A DNA stretch of 64,000 bases from an uncultured Oscillospiraceae bacterium (GTDB lineage: Bacteria > Bacillota > Clostridia > Oscillospirales > Oscillospiraceae): positions 28,290-92,289 of the forward strand of contig CAJUQD010000003.1 in NCBI GenBank assembly GCA_910588105.1, given 5' to 3'. This document shows, piece after piece, positions 1 through 9,331 of this stretch. Numbering within the stretch: position 1 is the first letter of the stretch; each line of letters begins with the position of its first letter. The notes under the pieces are model-generated. The model was not told the DNA's origin. It worked only from the letters and a program-made list of their open reading frames with translations, and made no database searches. The position numbers were made by a program, and so were the translations under genes.

Positions 1-46
1 GCCGGCGCTTTCATGGCCCACCGCAAATAATTCTCTGGCTTCTCAG

Positions 47-71
47 CCCTCCCCGGCTATGGCGGGGAGGG
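47..71. other. GC-rich hairpin in leader of the first lipoprotein gene
   Basis: A perfect 9-bp inverted repeat, CCCTCCCCG (47-55) and CGGGGAGGG (63-71), encloses a 7-base loop. No T-run follows on the plus strand, so it does not look like a classical terminator. It lies about 20 bases before the ribosome binding site of the next gene and could be a leader structure or the end of an upstream transcript. What lies to its left is outside the window. Confidence 0.4.
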
Positions 72-104
72 TGGGAACGATATAAAAAATTGGAGGAAAA
101 CGTT

Positions 105-1235
105 ATGAAAATGAAGAAACTCTTGGCCGCCGTCCTGTCGGCGCTGATGCTGGTCTCCCTTCTGGCCGCCTGCGGCGGCAGCCCCAGCAGCAATTCCCAG
201 GCCCCCTCCGAGGAGCCCTCCCAGCCCACCGAGGGCGGCAGCAAGACCTACCAGTTCTGGGGCACCTATGAGGAGTCCGGCGAGAACGCCTCCATGCTGA
301 ACGCCGCGTTTCTGCTGAACCTGAATGAGGACGGCACCGCCGTGGCGGATAAATATATGTTTGCCAACTTCGACGCCTCCGACGCGGCCACCAACCCCAC
401 CTTCACTGCCAGCTATATGTCCGGCACCTGGAAGGAAGTAGAGAAAGATGGCGTGGCCTGCCTCCAGATCAAGCTGGCCTATGTGGACGAGGCGGGCACT
501 GAGTCCAACTCCCAGACTGCCTACGCCTACGATGTGGCCGGGGTGTACTCCTTCGACCTGACCTTCCCCGTGGTGCCCGGGATGTCCTACACCCGCGTGG
601 CTTCTATGGAGGGCAAGGAGGGCCAGACCTACGCCGACGCCAACGCCTTCATCCAGGCCTATAAGCAGGAGTTCACTGCCCCCGAGAATGTGGGTACCTT
701 CACCGATGCGGATAACAACGGTACCGCCTACCTCCAGGCCGACGGCACTGTGCTGGTTTACGCCGGCTATGACAAGTTTGCCGACGGCACCTGGTCCCTG
801 GCCGACGGGGCTATCGCCATCACCCTGGGCGGCGAGAGTGTAGACGTGACTATGGACGGTAATAAGGCCACCTTCTCCACCGAGCGAAACCTGGGCGATG
901 GCAACACCACCAGCTACACGTTCGTCTGCGAGGACATCTCCGCCCTGTCCGCCCCCGAGGCTCCCGCCAACGGCGGCGAGGAACCCGCTGAGGAGGGTAT
1001 CGCCTCCTACGAGGCCGGCGGCCTGGTGCTGGTGCTGCTGGACGACACCAACATGAAGGTCAAGTACCCCGAGTACGGCATGGAGCGGGACGGCTTCACC
1101 TACGTGCTGGACGGCGACACTCTGACCGTTACCGCCCCCGGAGAGGACGTGCTGGGCGCGTTTGGCCAGATCTGGACCGCCATGGGCGGCGAAACCTGGA
1201 CCATCGACGGCAGCACCGCCACCAAGGCCGGGTAA
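105..1235 (+). CDS. Secreted lipoprotein of unknown function
   Basis: A 376-residue protein beginning MKMKKLLAAVLS, with a Lys-rich n-region, a hydrophobic stretch and a lipobox LLAAC around residues 19-23, followed by a Ser/Pro/Glu-rich linker. It should be a lipid-anchored protein on the outer face of the membrane. The remainder has repeated short beta-rich segments with Gly-Thr-Trp motifs (SGTWKE, DGTWSL, WTIDGS), suggesting two or more small beta domains, but I recognise no family. An in-frame TTG lies at 90, but GGAGG at 92-96 sits 8 bases before the ATG at 105, which decides the start. It precedes the two membrane-bound GH3 genes but is separated from them by a strong terminator, so it may be a separate unit. 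A glycan-binding role is only a guess from context. Confidence 0.8.
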   Translation: MKMKKLLAAVLSALMLVSLLAACGGSPSSNSQAPSEEPSQPTEGGSKTYQFWGTYEESGENASMLNAAFLLNLNEDGTAVADKYMFANFDASDAATNPTFTASYMSGTWKEVEKDGVACLQIKLAYVDEAGTESNSQTAYAYDVAGVYSFDLTFPVVPGMSYTRVASMEGKEGQTYADANAFIQAYKQEFTAPENVGTFTDADNNGTAYLQADGTVLVYAGYDKFADGTWSLADGAIAITLGGESVDVTMDGNKATFSTERNLGDGNTTSYTFVCEDISALSAPEAPANGGEEPAEEGIASYEAGGLVLVLLDDTNMKVKYPEYGMERDGFTYVLDGDTLTVTAPGEDVLGAFGQIWTAMGGETWTIDGSTATKAG

Positions 1236-1267
1236 GCGGCGCATAGAAGAAAGCCGAAACCCAACGC

Positions 1268-1310
1268 AAAAAAGGCTCCAGGCCAGCTCGCTCGCCTGGG
1301 GCCTTTTTTA
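1268..1310 (+). terminator. Intrinsic terminator just before the first permuted GH3 gene
   Basis: A 13-bp stem pairs AAAGGCTCCAGGC (1271-1283) with GCCTGGGGCCTTT (1294-1306), with one G-T wobble, and is followed by a run of T. It ends the lipoprotein transcript. It lies only about 10 bases before the GGAG ribosome binding site of the following gene, leaving no room for a normal promoter between them. Confidence 0.85.
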
Positions 1311-1327
1311 GAAAAGGAGCGTTATTG

Positions 1328-4285
1328 ATGAAGAAAAAAGGCAGCCTGCTGTGGACCATCCTCACGGTAATCACCGCCCTGCTACTGGTGGTGTGCATCG
1401 TGGCCATCCCTGTCACCAACGCATTTGCCACTGCCATCAACGTGGCCCTGGGGGCTAAGACCCAGGAAGTCATCCCTGACCCCGATGCCAAGATCTATTT
1501 CTGGAGCGATTACGAGAACGAAGACGACCTTGTGGCCTTTGAAAAGCAGCTGTGCCATGACATCGAGGCGGAGGGCGCGGCCCTGCTGGTCAACCGGGAC
1601 AATACCCTGCCCCTGGCCGAGGGCACCAAGTTTACCCCCTTCTCCCAGTCCAGCTTCAACCTGCTGTACGGCGGCACCGGCTCCGGCCAGGTGTCCGCCA
1701 ACGACGCCATCTCCCTCAAGGCGGCGCTGGATGGGGCATTCGGTGAAAACTCCGTCAACCCGGAACAGTGGAAATTCTACGCCGGGGCGGGGTACAAGCG
1801 GGTGAACGCCGACACCACCGGCGGCAATCAGGCGCAGTACCGCATCAATGAGGTGCCCTGGAGCGAGTATTCCGATGCCCTGAAGGGCACCTGGTCCCAG
1901 TACGGCGACGTGGCCCTGGTAGTGCTGGCCCGCTCCGGCGGCGAGGGTGCCGACCTGCCTAGCGGCCTGCCCGAGCTGGAGCCCTACATGACCGATGGTG
2001 ACTATCTCCGGCTGTGCAAGGAAGAAATTGAAATGCTGGAGAATCTCCAGTCGCTCAAGGAGCAGGGCACTTTTAAGAAGATCGTGGTGCTGCTGAACTC
2101 CTCCAACACCCTCCAGCTGGACTTCGTGGACGACTACGGCATCGACGCGGTGCTGTGGATCGGCGACGTGGGCATGACCGGCATCACCGCCGTGGCCGAT
2201 ATCCTGGCGGGCACAGTGAACCCCTCGGGGCGCATCGTGGATACCTTCCTCAAGGATAACCATTCCTCTCCCGCCATGCAGAACTTCGGCGCGTACCCCT
2301 ACACCAACGGCGCGGATTACGACGTGGCCACCGCCCAGAACAACACCGACCCCGGCATCGGCAAGTGCAACCGGGACTACGTGGTGTACCAGGAGGGCAT
2401 CTACGTGGGCTACCGCTACTACGAGACCCGGTATGAGGACTACGTGCTGAACCAGGGCAACGCCGGAGAGTACAGCTATGACAGCGACGTAGCCTTCCCC
2501 TTTGGCTACGGCCTGAGCTACACCACCTTCGAGTACTCCAACTTCTCCGTCCAGGAGCAGGATGACACCTTCCAGGTGGAGGTGGACGTGAAGAACACCG
2601 GCGCGGTGGACGGCAAGCACACCGTGCAGATCTACTTCCAGTCCCCCTACACCCAGTATGACATCGACAACCAGGTGGAAAAGGCCGCGGTGGAGCTGTG
2701 CGGCTTCGACAAGAAGTTCATCGCCGCCGGGGACACCGAGCACTTCACCATCACCGTGGAGAAAGAGGATCTGACCTCCTACGACCACATGAACGCCAAA
2801 ACCTACATCCTGGAGGACGGCGATTATTACTTCACCGTGGGCAAGGACGCCCATGACGCTGTCAACAACATCCTGGCCGCCAAAGGTGCGGATCAAAGCC
2901 GCATGACTGCCGCCGGCAATGCCGGGCTGGCGTTCAAGTGGAACAACCCCACCTTCGACAAGACCACCTACGCCGTGTCCTCCGTCACCGGCAAGCCCAT
3001 CACCAACCTGTTTGAGGACGCCGATCTGAACAAGTACGAGGGTGACGACGGCCAGGATATCACCTACCTGAGCCGGAGCGACTGGACGGGCACCTGGCCC
3101 TCCACCGTCTCGCTGAAGATCACCGATCAGATGTGGAAGGACGGCCTGTCCCACAACGAGGCGGATCGAAAAGCCATGGTGGAAACCGCCAAGAGCCGCT
3201 ATTGGTCTGATGCCGCGATGCCCAAGATGGGGGTGTCCGGCACGCTCAACGCCAGTATGTTCGCCGAGACCGAGGCGGACGATCCCTCCTGGAACGACCT
3301 GGTCAGCCAGATCCCCTACAGTGAGATGACCAACCTGATCTACAACGGCTTCCACCTCACCCAGCCGGTGCCCTCCATCAGCCTGCCCGGCACCAACGAT
3401 GAGAACGGCCCCCAGGGCTTTACCAAGAGCCTGATGGGCGGTTCCTCCGCCATGGCCTACACCTCCGAGGACGTGATGGCCGCCACCTTTAACCTGGAGC
3501 TCATCGAGAACATGGGCAAGTGCATCGGCGAGGACTTCCTCCACGCCACCGACGACTCCGGCACCGTGTTCTCCGGCATCTACGGCCCCGGGGCCAACAT
3601 CCACCGCACCCCATACTGCGGACGAAACTTTGAATACTACTCCGAGGACGGCTGGCTGTCCGGCCGTGTGGCCGCTGTGGAAGTAGCCGGCATCCAGGAC
3701 CGGGGCGTATACGTGTTCACCAAGCACTTCGCCCTCAATGACCAGGAGGAGGGGCGCTATGGCATTTCCACCTGGTCCAACGAGCAGGCCATCCGGGAGC
3801 TGTACCTGGAGGGCTTTGAGGGCAGCGTGGCCCGGGGCGGCGGCCTGGGCGTGATGAGCTCCTTCAACCGCCTGGGCGTCACCTGGAGCGGCGCCCATCA
3901 CGGTCTGATGACCGGCATCCTCCGGGACGAGTGGGGCATGAAGGGCGCGGCTATCACCGACTGCTCCGTCATGGCCAACTACATGGATTACCGACTGGGT
4001 GTGCTGGCTGGCCAGGACCTGTGGGATGGCTACAGCGCGGGCATGGAGACCCTGGACGGGCTGGACAACGACCCGGCCATCGTTTCCGCCGTGCAGACCG
4101 CCGTCAAGCACATCGCCTACTCCATCACCCACAGCCACGCCATGAACGTGGGCAACGCCACCGTGCGCACCATCACCCCCTGGTGGCAGATGGCCATCTA
4201 CGCCGCCACCGGCGTGATGGCGGTGCTCACCGCGGGCAGCGTGTTCATGCTGATCCGCAGCAAAAAGAAAGCAAAGAACGGCTGA
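1328..4285 (+). CDS. Membrane-anchored GH3-family glycosidase with swapped domain order (copy 1)
   Basis: A 985-residue protein. An N-terminal membrane segment (about residues 8-32, after MKKK) is followed by the GH3 C-terminal alpha/beta domain (about 80-375; NTLPL near the start and SGGEGADLP holding the likely acid/base Glu206), then a fibronectin-III-like domain (about 385-510; FPFGYGLSYTTFEYS). The GH3 TIM-barrel domain comes last (about 655-945; KHFALNDQE, MSSFNR, and AITDCS holding the likely nucleophile Asp878). It ends in a second membrane segment (about 952-976) and a KKKAK tail. Canonical GH3 enzymes have the barrel first, as does the GH3 at 11286 in this window. Positive residues at both ends put both termini inside and the catalytic part outside. 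The ATG at 1328 follows GGAG by 8 bases; an in-frame TTG at 1325 is less likely. The hydrolytic substrate is unknown; a beta-glucosidase or beta-xylosidase is expected from the family. Confidence 0.88.
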   Translation: MKKKGSLLWTILTVITALLLVVCIVAIPVTNAFATAINVALGAKTQEVIPDPDAKIYFWSDYENEDDLVAFEKQLCHDIEAEGAALLVNRDNTLPLAEGTKFTPFSQSSFNLLYGGTGSGQVSANDAISLKAALDGAFGENSVNPEQWKFYAGAGYKRVNADTTGGNQAQYRINEVPWSEYSDALKGTWSQYGDVALVVLARSGGEGADLPSGLPELEPYMTDGDYLRLCKEEIEMLENLQSLKEQGTFKKIVVLLNSSNTLQLDFVDDYGIDAVLWIGDVGMTGITAVADILAGTVNPSGRIVDTFLKDNHSSPAMQNFGAYPYTNGADYDVATAQNNTDPGIGKCNRDYVVYQEGIYVGYRYYETRYEDYVLNQGNAGEYSYDSDVAFPFGYGLSYTTFEYSNFSVQEQDDTFQVEVDVKNTGAVDGKHTVQIYFQSPYTQYDIDNQVEKAAVELCGFDKKFIAAGDTEHFTITVEKEDLTSYDHMNAKTYILEDGDYYFTVGKDAHDAVNNILAAKGADQSRMTAAGNAGLAFKWNNPTFDKTTYAVSSVTGKPITNLFEDADLNKYEGDDGQDITYLSRSDWTGTWPSTVSLKITDQMWKDGLSHNEADRKAMVETAKSRYWSDAAMPKMGVSGTLNASMFAETEADDPSWNDLVSQIPYSEMTNLIYNGFHLTQPVPSISLPGTNDENGPQGFTKSLMGGSSAMAYTSEDVMAATFNLELIENMGKCIGEDFLHATDDSGTVFSGIYGPGANIHRTPYCGRNFEYYSEDGWLSGRVAAVEVAGIQDRGVYVFTKHFALNDQEEGRYGISTWSNEQAIRELYLEGFEGSVARGGGLGVMSSFNRLGVTWSGAHHGLMTGILRDEWGMKGAAITDCSVMANYMDYRLGVLAGQDLWDGYSAGMETLDGLDNDPAIVSAVQTAVKHIAYSITHSHAMNVGNATVRTITPWWQMAIYAATGVMAVLTAGSVFMLIRSKKKAKNG

Positions 4286-4298
4286 TCTACCGCAATCC

Positions 4299-4336
4299 GG
4301 CGGGCCGAGGGCTGAGACCTGTGCCCGCGGCCCGCC
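4299..4336 (+). other. Inverted repeat between the two permuted GH3 genes
   Basis: A perfect 9-bp repeat, GGCGGGCCG (4299-4307) and CGGCCCGCC (4328-4336), with a 20-base loop, followed by the T-rich TATTTCTTTC. It may be a weak terminator, an mRNA stabiliser or an attenuator that sets the relative expression of the two paralogues. Confidence 0.45.
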
Positions 4337-4362
4337 TATTTCTTTCGTTCAGGAGGACAGCT

Positions 4363-7323
4363 ATGAAAAAGAGGAACTTTTGGAAGATCCCCATGGCGGT
4401 TTTCGCCGTGTTCACGGTAATCTGCGTGGTTGCGATCCCCATCACCAACTATTTCGCGCCCATGATCAACGTGGCGCTGAACGCCGAGACCCAGCGCATC
4501 ATCCCCGACCCGGACGCCCAGATCTTCTACTGGACCCGTTACGACTCCGAGGAGGAGCTGGTGGCCAACGACTGGAACGTGTGCCGCCAGGTGATGGCGG
4601 AAGGGGCTTCGGTGCTGCTCAACCGGGACAATACCCTCCCTCTGGCCGCTGACACCAAGTTCTCCTGCTTCTCCCAGTCCTCCGTGGACCCGGTGAAGGT
4701 GGGAACCGGCTCCGCTTTTGTCTCCACCGGCGAGGGCGCCAGCCTGTACTCCGCGCTGGAGGACAGCTTCCAGCCGGGGTGTGTGAACACCGACCTGTGG
4801 AAGTTCTATGTCACCAGCGGTTATAAGCGGGAAAACGCGGCCCTGTCCGGCGGCGACCCCTCCCAATACCGCATCAACGAGGTGCCCTGGGAGAAGTACA
4901 CCGACGCCCTGAAATCCACCTTTGCCGGCTATGGCGACGCCGCCCTGGTCACCCTGTCCCGCTCCTCCGGCGAGGGCGCCGACCTGCCCAGCGGGCTGGA
5001 GGCGCTGGAGCCCTACATGACCGGCGGCGACTATCTCCGGCTGTGCAAGGAGGAGATGGAGCTGCTCCAAAACCTGAAAGATTTGAAGGATCAGGGTGTG
5101 TTCAAAAAGATCATCGTCCTGCTCAACTCCTCCAGCACCCTTCAGCTGGACTTCATCGACGAGTATGACATTGACGCCGTGGTGTGGACGGGCAACCTGG
5201 GCATCAATGGCCTGCCCGCCGTGACCGACATCCTGGCGGGCAAGGTGAACCCCTCCGGGCGGATCGTGGACACCTTCCTGAAGGACAACCACTCATCCCC
5301 CGCCATGGTGAACTACGACGCGTTCCCCTATACCAACGCCGCCCAGCTTGATTTGGCCTTTGCCCAGAACAACACCGCCCCCGGCATTGAAAAGTGCAAT
5401 ATGAACTATGTGGTGTACCAGGAGGGCATCTATGTGGGCTACCGCTACTACGAGACCAGGTATGAGGACTACGTGCTGGGACAGGGCAGCGCCGGGGAGT
5501 ACGACTACAACGCCGATGTGGCCTTCCCCTTCGGCTCCGGCCTGAGCTACACCACCTTCGAGTACTCCAACTTCACCGTGGAGGACCAGGGCGAAGCTTT
5601 CCAGGTGGGGGTGGATGTGGCCAACACCGGCAGTATGGACGGCAAGCACACCGTACAGATTTACTTCCAGTCCCCCTATACCGACTATGACCGGGAGAAC
5701 GGGATCGAGAAGGCCGCCGTGGAGCTGTGCGGCTTTGACAAGAAGGAGATCAAGGCCGGCGAGACTGAGCACTTTGACATCCGCGTCCTGAAAGAGGATC
5801 TGACCAGCTATGACGCCAACGCCGCCAAGACCTACATCCTGGACGCCGGAGACTACTACTTCACCGTGGGTACTGACGCGCACAACGCCGTCAACAACAT
5901 CCTGATGGCCAAGGGGGCGGACGCCTCCCGCATGATCGGTACCGGCGACGCGGCCCTCACGGCCAAATGGAACAACCCCGCCCTGGATACCACCACCTAT
6001 GCGGTCTCCTCCGCCACCGGGAAGCCCATCACCAACCTGTTCGACAACGCCGATCTGAATAAGTACGAGGGCGCGGAGGATCAGCAGGTGGTCTACCTCA
6101 CCCGCAGCAACTGGACCGGAACCTTCCCCCAGGCCGCTGTGAGCCTGCGGGCTACAGACGCCATGTGGGACGACGGCCTGACCCATGAGGACGCCGGCAG
6201 GGACGCCCTGGTGGAGCAGTACAAGCAGCTCTATTGGTCCGACGTGAGCCAGGCTCTCGCCGCCGGGACGGGCGGCTCCCTCAACGCCATCGACTTTGTG
6301 GACAAGGGCTATGACGATCCCGCCTGGGATGAGCTGATCGGCCAGCTCTCCTACGAAGATATGCTGAACCTGATCTATAACGGCTCCTACCAGACCCAGG
6401 TGCTCCCGGCCATCAATCTGCCCGCCACCCAGGAATTTGACGGCCCCACCGGCTTCACCAAGAGCATCGTGGGCGGGGCCAACGGCATGGCCTTTACCTC
6501 CGAGGATGTGATGGCGGCCACCTATAACCGAGAGCTGATCCAGGAGGTGGGCAAGTGCATGGGCGAGGATATGCTCCACGCCCAGTCCGGGGACAACGCC
6601 GCCGCCGTAGCCGGTATTTATGCCCCCGGCGTGAATATCCACCGAAGCCCCTATCTGGGCCGGCACAATGAGTATTACTCCGAGGATGGCTGGCTGTCCG
6701 GCGAAATCGCGGCCGCCCAGGTCCAGGGCCTCCACGATCGGGGAATGCTGGCCTTTGTAAAGCACTTTGCCCTCAACGACCAGGAGCAAGGGCGGTATGG
6801 GATCTCCGTGTGGGCCAACGAGCAGTCCGTCCGGGAGCTGTACCTGGAGAGCTTTGAGGGCGCGATCCGGGGCGGCGCTTCCAACGTTATGAGCTCCTTC
6901 AACCGCATCGGCGTGGTGTGGTCCGGCTCCCATCACGGCCTGATGACCGGCATACTCCGGGACGAGTGGGGCATGGAGGGCTCCGCCATTACCGACATGG
7001 CCATCAACGCCAAGTGGATGGACTACCGGCTTGGTGTGCTGGCCGGGCAGGACTACTGGTGCGGTCAAAAGGGCGGTATGGGCACCCTGGACGGAACCGG
7101 CAATGATCCGGCTATTGCTGCGGCGGTCCACAATGCAGCCAAGAACGTGGTGTTCAGCATCACCCGGACCAACGCCATGAACATGGGCAACGCCACCGTT
7201 GTGATGGTCACCCCCTGGTGGCGGACCGTGCTGTATGCCGCCACCGGTGTGTGCGCCCTGCTGGCTGTGGGAAGTGCGTTCATAGTGGTGCGGACGAAGA
7301 AAAAGCAGAAGCAGGAAAAGTGA
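4363..7323 (+). CDS. Membrane-anchored GH3-family glycosidase with swapped domain order (copy 2)
   Basis: A 986-residue paralogue of the preceding gene, collinear over its whole length: N-terminal membrane segment, GH3 C-terminal domain (SSGEGADLP, likely acid/base Glu204), fibronectin-III-like domain, TIM barrel (KHFALNDQE, AITDMA with likely nucleophile Asp878), C-terminal membrane segment and KKKQKQEK tail. The open frame extends upstream to 3931 inside the previous gene, but AGGAGG at 4351-4356 directs the ATG at 4363, which gives the same length as copy 1. Strong similarity with many small differences suggests an old tandem duplication, perhaps with different substrate preference. The enzyme should face the outside and trim oligosaccharides before uptake by the GPH symporters encoded downstream. 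Confidence 0.88.
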   Translation: MKKRNFWKIPMAVFAVFTVICVVAIPITNYFAPMINVALNAETQRIIPDPDAQIFYWTRYDSEEELVANDWNVCRQVMAEGASVLLNRDNTLPLAADTKFSCFSQSSVDPVKVGTGSAFVSTGEGASLYSALEDSFQPGCVNTDLWKFYVTSGYKRENAALSGGDPSQYRINEVPWEKYTDALKSTFAGYGDAALVTLSRSSGEGADLPSGLEALEPYMTGGDYLRLCKEEMELLQNLKDLKDQGVFKKIIVLLNSSSTLQLDFIDEYDIDAVVWTGNLGINGLPAVTDILAGKVNPSGRIVDTFLKDNHSSPAMVNYDAFPYTNAAQLDLAFAQNNTAPGIEKCNMNYVVYQEGIYVGYRYYETRYEDYVLGQGSAGEYDYNADVAFPFGSGLSYTTFEYSNFTVEDQGEAFQVGVDVANTGSMDGKHTVQIYFQSPYTDYDRENGIEKAAVELCGFDKKEIKAGETEHFDIRVLKEDLTSYDANAAKTYILDAGDYYFTVGTDAHNAVNNILMAKGADASRMIGTGDAALTAKWNNPALDTTTYAVSSATGKPITNLFDNADLNKYEGAEDQQVVYLTRSNWTGTFPQAAVSLRATDAMWDDGLTHEDAGRDALVEQYKQLYWSDVSQALAAGTGGSLNAIDFVDKGYDDPAWDELIGQLSYEDMLNLIYNGSYQTQVLPAINLPATQEFDGPTGFTKSIVGGANGMAFTSEDVMAATYNRELIQEVGKCMGEDMLHAQSGDNAAAVAGIYAPGVNIHRSPYLGRHNEYYSEDGWLSGEIAAAQVQGLHDRGMLAFVKHFALNDQEQGRYGISVWANEQSVRELYLESFEGAIRGGASNVMSSFNRIGVVWSGSHHGLMTGILRDEWGMEGSAITDMAINAKWMDYRLGVLAGQDYWCGQKGGMGTLDGTGNDPAIAAAVHNAAKNVVFSITRTNAMNMGNATVVMVTPWWRTVLYAATGVCALLAVGSAFIVVRTKKKQKQEK

Positions 7324-7344
7324 CCACCTGTGCACAAAACGCAA

Positions 7345-7370
7345 AAAGCTGTCGGTGAGCCGACTTTTGA
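7345..7370 (+). terminator. Weak terminator-like hairpin after permuted GH3 copy 2
   Basis: GTCGG (7351-7355) pairs with CCGAC (7360-7364) around a TGAG loop and is followed by TTTT, with an A-run on the left. The stem is short, so termination would be partial at best. Confidence 0.3.
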
Positions 7371-7411
7371 TCGGTTTGTCCGGTAGCTCAAAACAGGAGG
7401 GTAGATCTCAG

Positions 7412-8443
7412 ATGAACAAGAAAACGATGCGGCTTGGAACACTGCTACTGATGGCAGCACTCTTTTTGAGTGCCTGTGGAGCAGGGGCCGGTAAAAGCTC
7501 AGACGCGCCTGCTGGCGGGAGCGAGGCGAGTGTCGCTCAGGTCTGGAAGCTCACCATCGTGCAACCGCCGGAGAAGCTGGAGTATGAGGAGGGCGAGACC
7601 TTTGATCCGGCCGGGGTTGTCATCAACGCCAAGTTGAAAGACGGCTCAATGCTGGAAAACGTGGCCTATGAGGGGATCATCGTAGACCAACCGCTGACGC
7701 GGACGTCCCTGTTTGCTAAATTTGTCTATGGAGGGGAAACCGTGGAGCAGAACATCAAGGTCACGCTGAAGGGAAACCGGGAGGAATACTCTGTCGCAGG
7801 CACACGGGAAACCGCCGGTAGCCCCCTGGCGGGAAAGGTCATCTTCTGGCTGGGCTCCTCTGTCACAGAAGGGGCCAGTTCCGGTCAGGAATCTATGGCC
7901 GACTTCCTGGCAAAAAAGCATGGAGCCCAGTGTATCAAGGAGGCTGTGTCCGGCACCACGCTGGCGGACCGGGCCAACAGCAGCTACGTAAGCCGTCTGG
8001 ATCAGTATCTGGCCTCTGATGAAAGGGCAGGCCATGTGGACGCGTTCATCTGCCAGCTGTCCACAAACGATAAGGGTTTCCCTGATGGTTTTGGCGCTGT
8101 GACGCCGGCGGATGTGCGCGATGCCGCCGCCTTTGACACCGCCACCACCTTTGGGGCAATGGAGTACATCATCGCCACGGCCAAAGGCACATGGGACTGC
8201 CCCGTGTATTTCTACACCAACCCGCCCATGGATGACGAAAACTATGAAACGATGGTGCAGGCGCTGGAGGAGCTCGCGGAAAAATGGGGCGTGACCATCA
8301 TTGACCTATATCGTGACCAGGCGTTCAACGACATCAGCGAGGAAGAACGGGCGCTCTATATGGCAGACAACATCCATCCGACAAAGGCCGGCTATCGGGA
8401 GTGGTGGCTGCCAAAATTTGAAGAAGCGCTGTCGGGGATTTAA
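7412..8443 (+). CDS. Lipoprotein with bacterial Ig-like domain and SGNH/GDSL hydrolase domain
   Basis: A 343-residue protein starting MNKKTMRLG with a lipobox LSAC near residue 22. Residues about 45-115 resemble a bacterial Ig-like domain of the kind that fits carbohydrate-binding cell-surface proteins. The rest is an SGNH hydrolase: block I is GSSVTEG with the catalytic Ser, block III is STNDKG, and the C-terminal block is DNIHPTKAGY with the Asp/His pair. It probably removes acetyl or other acyl esters from polysaccharide outside the cell. The ATG at 7412 follows AGGAGG (7395-7400) by 11 bases; the open frame continues upstream to 7355 without a signal peptide, so the shorter start is right. 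It begins a run of closely spaced genes reaching 15296. Confidence 0.85.
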   Translation: MNKKTMRLGTLLLMAALFLSACGAGAGKSSDAPAGGSEASVAQVWKLTIVQPPEKLEYEEGETFDPAGVVINAKLKDGSMLENVAYEGIIVDQPLTRTSLFAKFVYGGETVEQNIKVTLKGNREEYSVAGTRETAGSPLAGKVIFWLGSSVTEGASSGQESMADFLAKKHGAQCIKEAVSGTTLADRANSSYVSRLDQYLASDERAGHVDAFICQLSTNDKGFPDGFGAVTPADVRDAAAFDTATTFGAMEYIIATAKGTWDCPVYFYTNPPMDDENYETMVQALEELAEKWGVTIIDLYRDQAFNDISEEERALYMADNIHPTKAGYREWWLPKFEEALSGI

Positions 8444-8469
8444 AAATGTAAAAAGGGAGGGAAACATCC

Positions 8470-9318
8470 ATGCCGATCAAAGCAGTCCAGCAGTTCATGC
8501 TGGGCACGGTGCTGAATAATGAGGCCCAGGCCCGGGATACGCTGCAAAAAATGAAGGATGCCGGGTACGATGGGATCGAGCTGTGCAGCTTTATGATCCA
8601 CCCCAGTGGCCTTTTAGTCCGCCTCATCACTAAAGCTGCCGGTATGCCCGTGGGCGGGGGCGGCAGGCTGGACTGGCCCCGACTGGTAAAGGGATACGGG
8701 CTCCGGGTGGTCAGCCTGCACACCGACTTGGACAGCGTGGAAAAGGACATCCCCGCCACCGCCGCCGAGGTCAAGGCACTGGGGGCGAAGTACGCGGTGA
8801 TCACAGGGATGTACCGCTTCCCCTACGGCGACGAAAGGGCGGTCAGGGAGCTGGCCGCCCGCCTGAACCGGGCCGGGGAAGCGCTGGCCCGGGAGGGCGT
8901 CAGCCTGCTGTATCATAACCACAACTGCGAATTGCAGTGGGTGAACCGGGGACAACGGGCCTATGACATCCTGCTGTCCGAGACAGATCCGGCGACGGTA
9001 GGTTTTGAATTCGACAGCTACTGGTTCACGGAAGGGGGTGCCAACGCCCTGTTCTGGATGAAGCAACTGGGGGGACGCATGAAGCTATGGCACATTAACG
9101 ACCGAGGGACGCGGCTGTCCGGGCCAGCCATGACCCCTATCCTGAAAAGCGACAGCATGGAGCTGGGCTATGGAAATATGGATTTGCTGCCCCTGGTAGA
9201 GCAGGCCAAGTCTGTGCCTGTGGAGGCTGTGATTCTGGAGAGCCACCGCAACTGGGTGGACAAATCGCCGGTCAAAAGCTTTCAGCGCAGCGCTGGCTTT
9301 TTGGAGAAATACATTTGA
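8470..9318 (+). CDS. Sugar phosphate isomerase/epimerase-like TIM-barrel protein
   Basis: A 282-residue cytoplasmic protein of the xylose-isomerase-like TIM-barrel superfamily (AP endonuclease 2 fold). Putative metal-ligand motifs occur in the expected order: HNHNCE, FEFDSYW, HINDRG and ILESH. Members act as sugar or inositol isomerases, epimerases or dehydratases, and the exact reaction cannot be read from the sequence. It sits 26 bases after the SGNH lipoprotein and 13 before a GH2 gene, in a clear operon, so it probably handles a sugar released by the neighbouring glycosidases. Confidence 0.8.
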   Translation: MPIKAVQQFMLGTVLNNEAQARDTLQKMKDAGYDGIELCSFMIHPSGLLVRLITKAAGMPVGGGGRLDWPRLVKGYGLRVVSLHTDLDSVEKDIPATAAEVKALGAKYAVITGMYRFPYGDERAVRELAARLNRAGEALAREGVSLLYHNHNCELQWVNRGQRAYDILLSETDPATVGFEFDSYWFTEGGANALFWMKQLGGRMKLWHINDRGTRLSGPAMTPILKSDSMELGYGNMDLLPLVEQAKSVPVEAVILESHRNWVDKSPVKSFQRSAGFLEKYI

Positions 9319-9331
9319 GTAGGTGAGGCAA

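Noticed and set aside
57..4138. Long minus-strand open frames opposite the lipoprotein and GH3 genes (up to 918 codons)
   Set aside because: They are Gly/Val/His-rich shadows created by GC-rich codons of the real genes, with no domains or ribosome binding sites.
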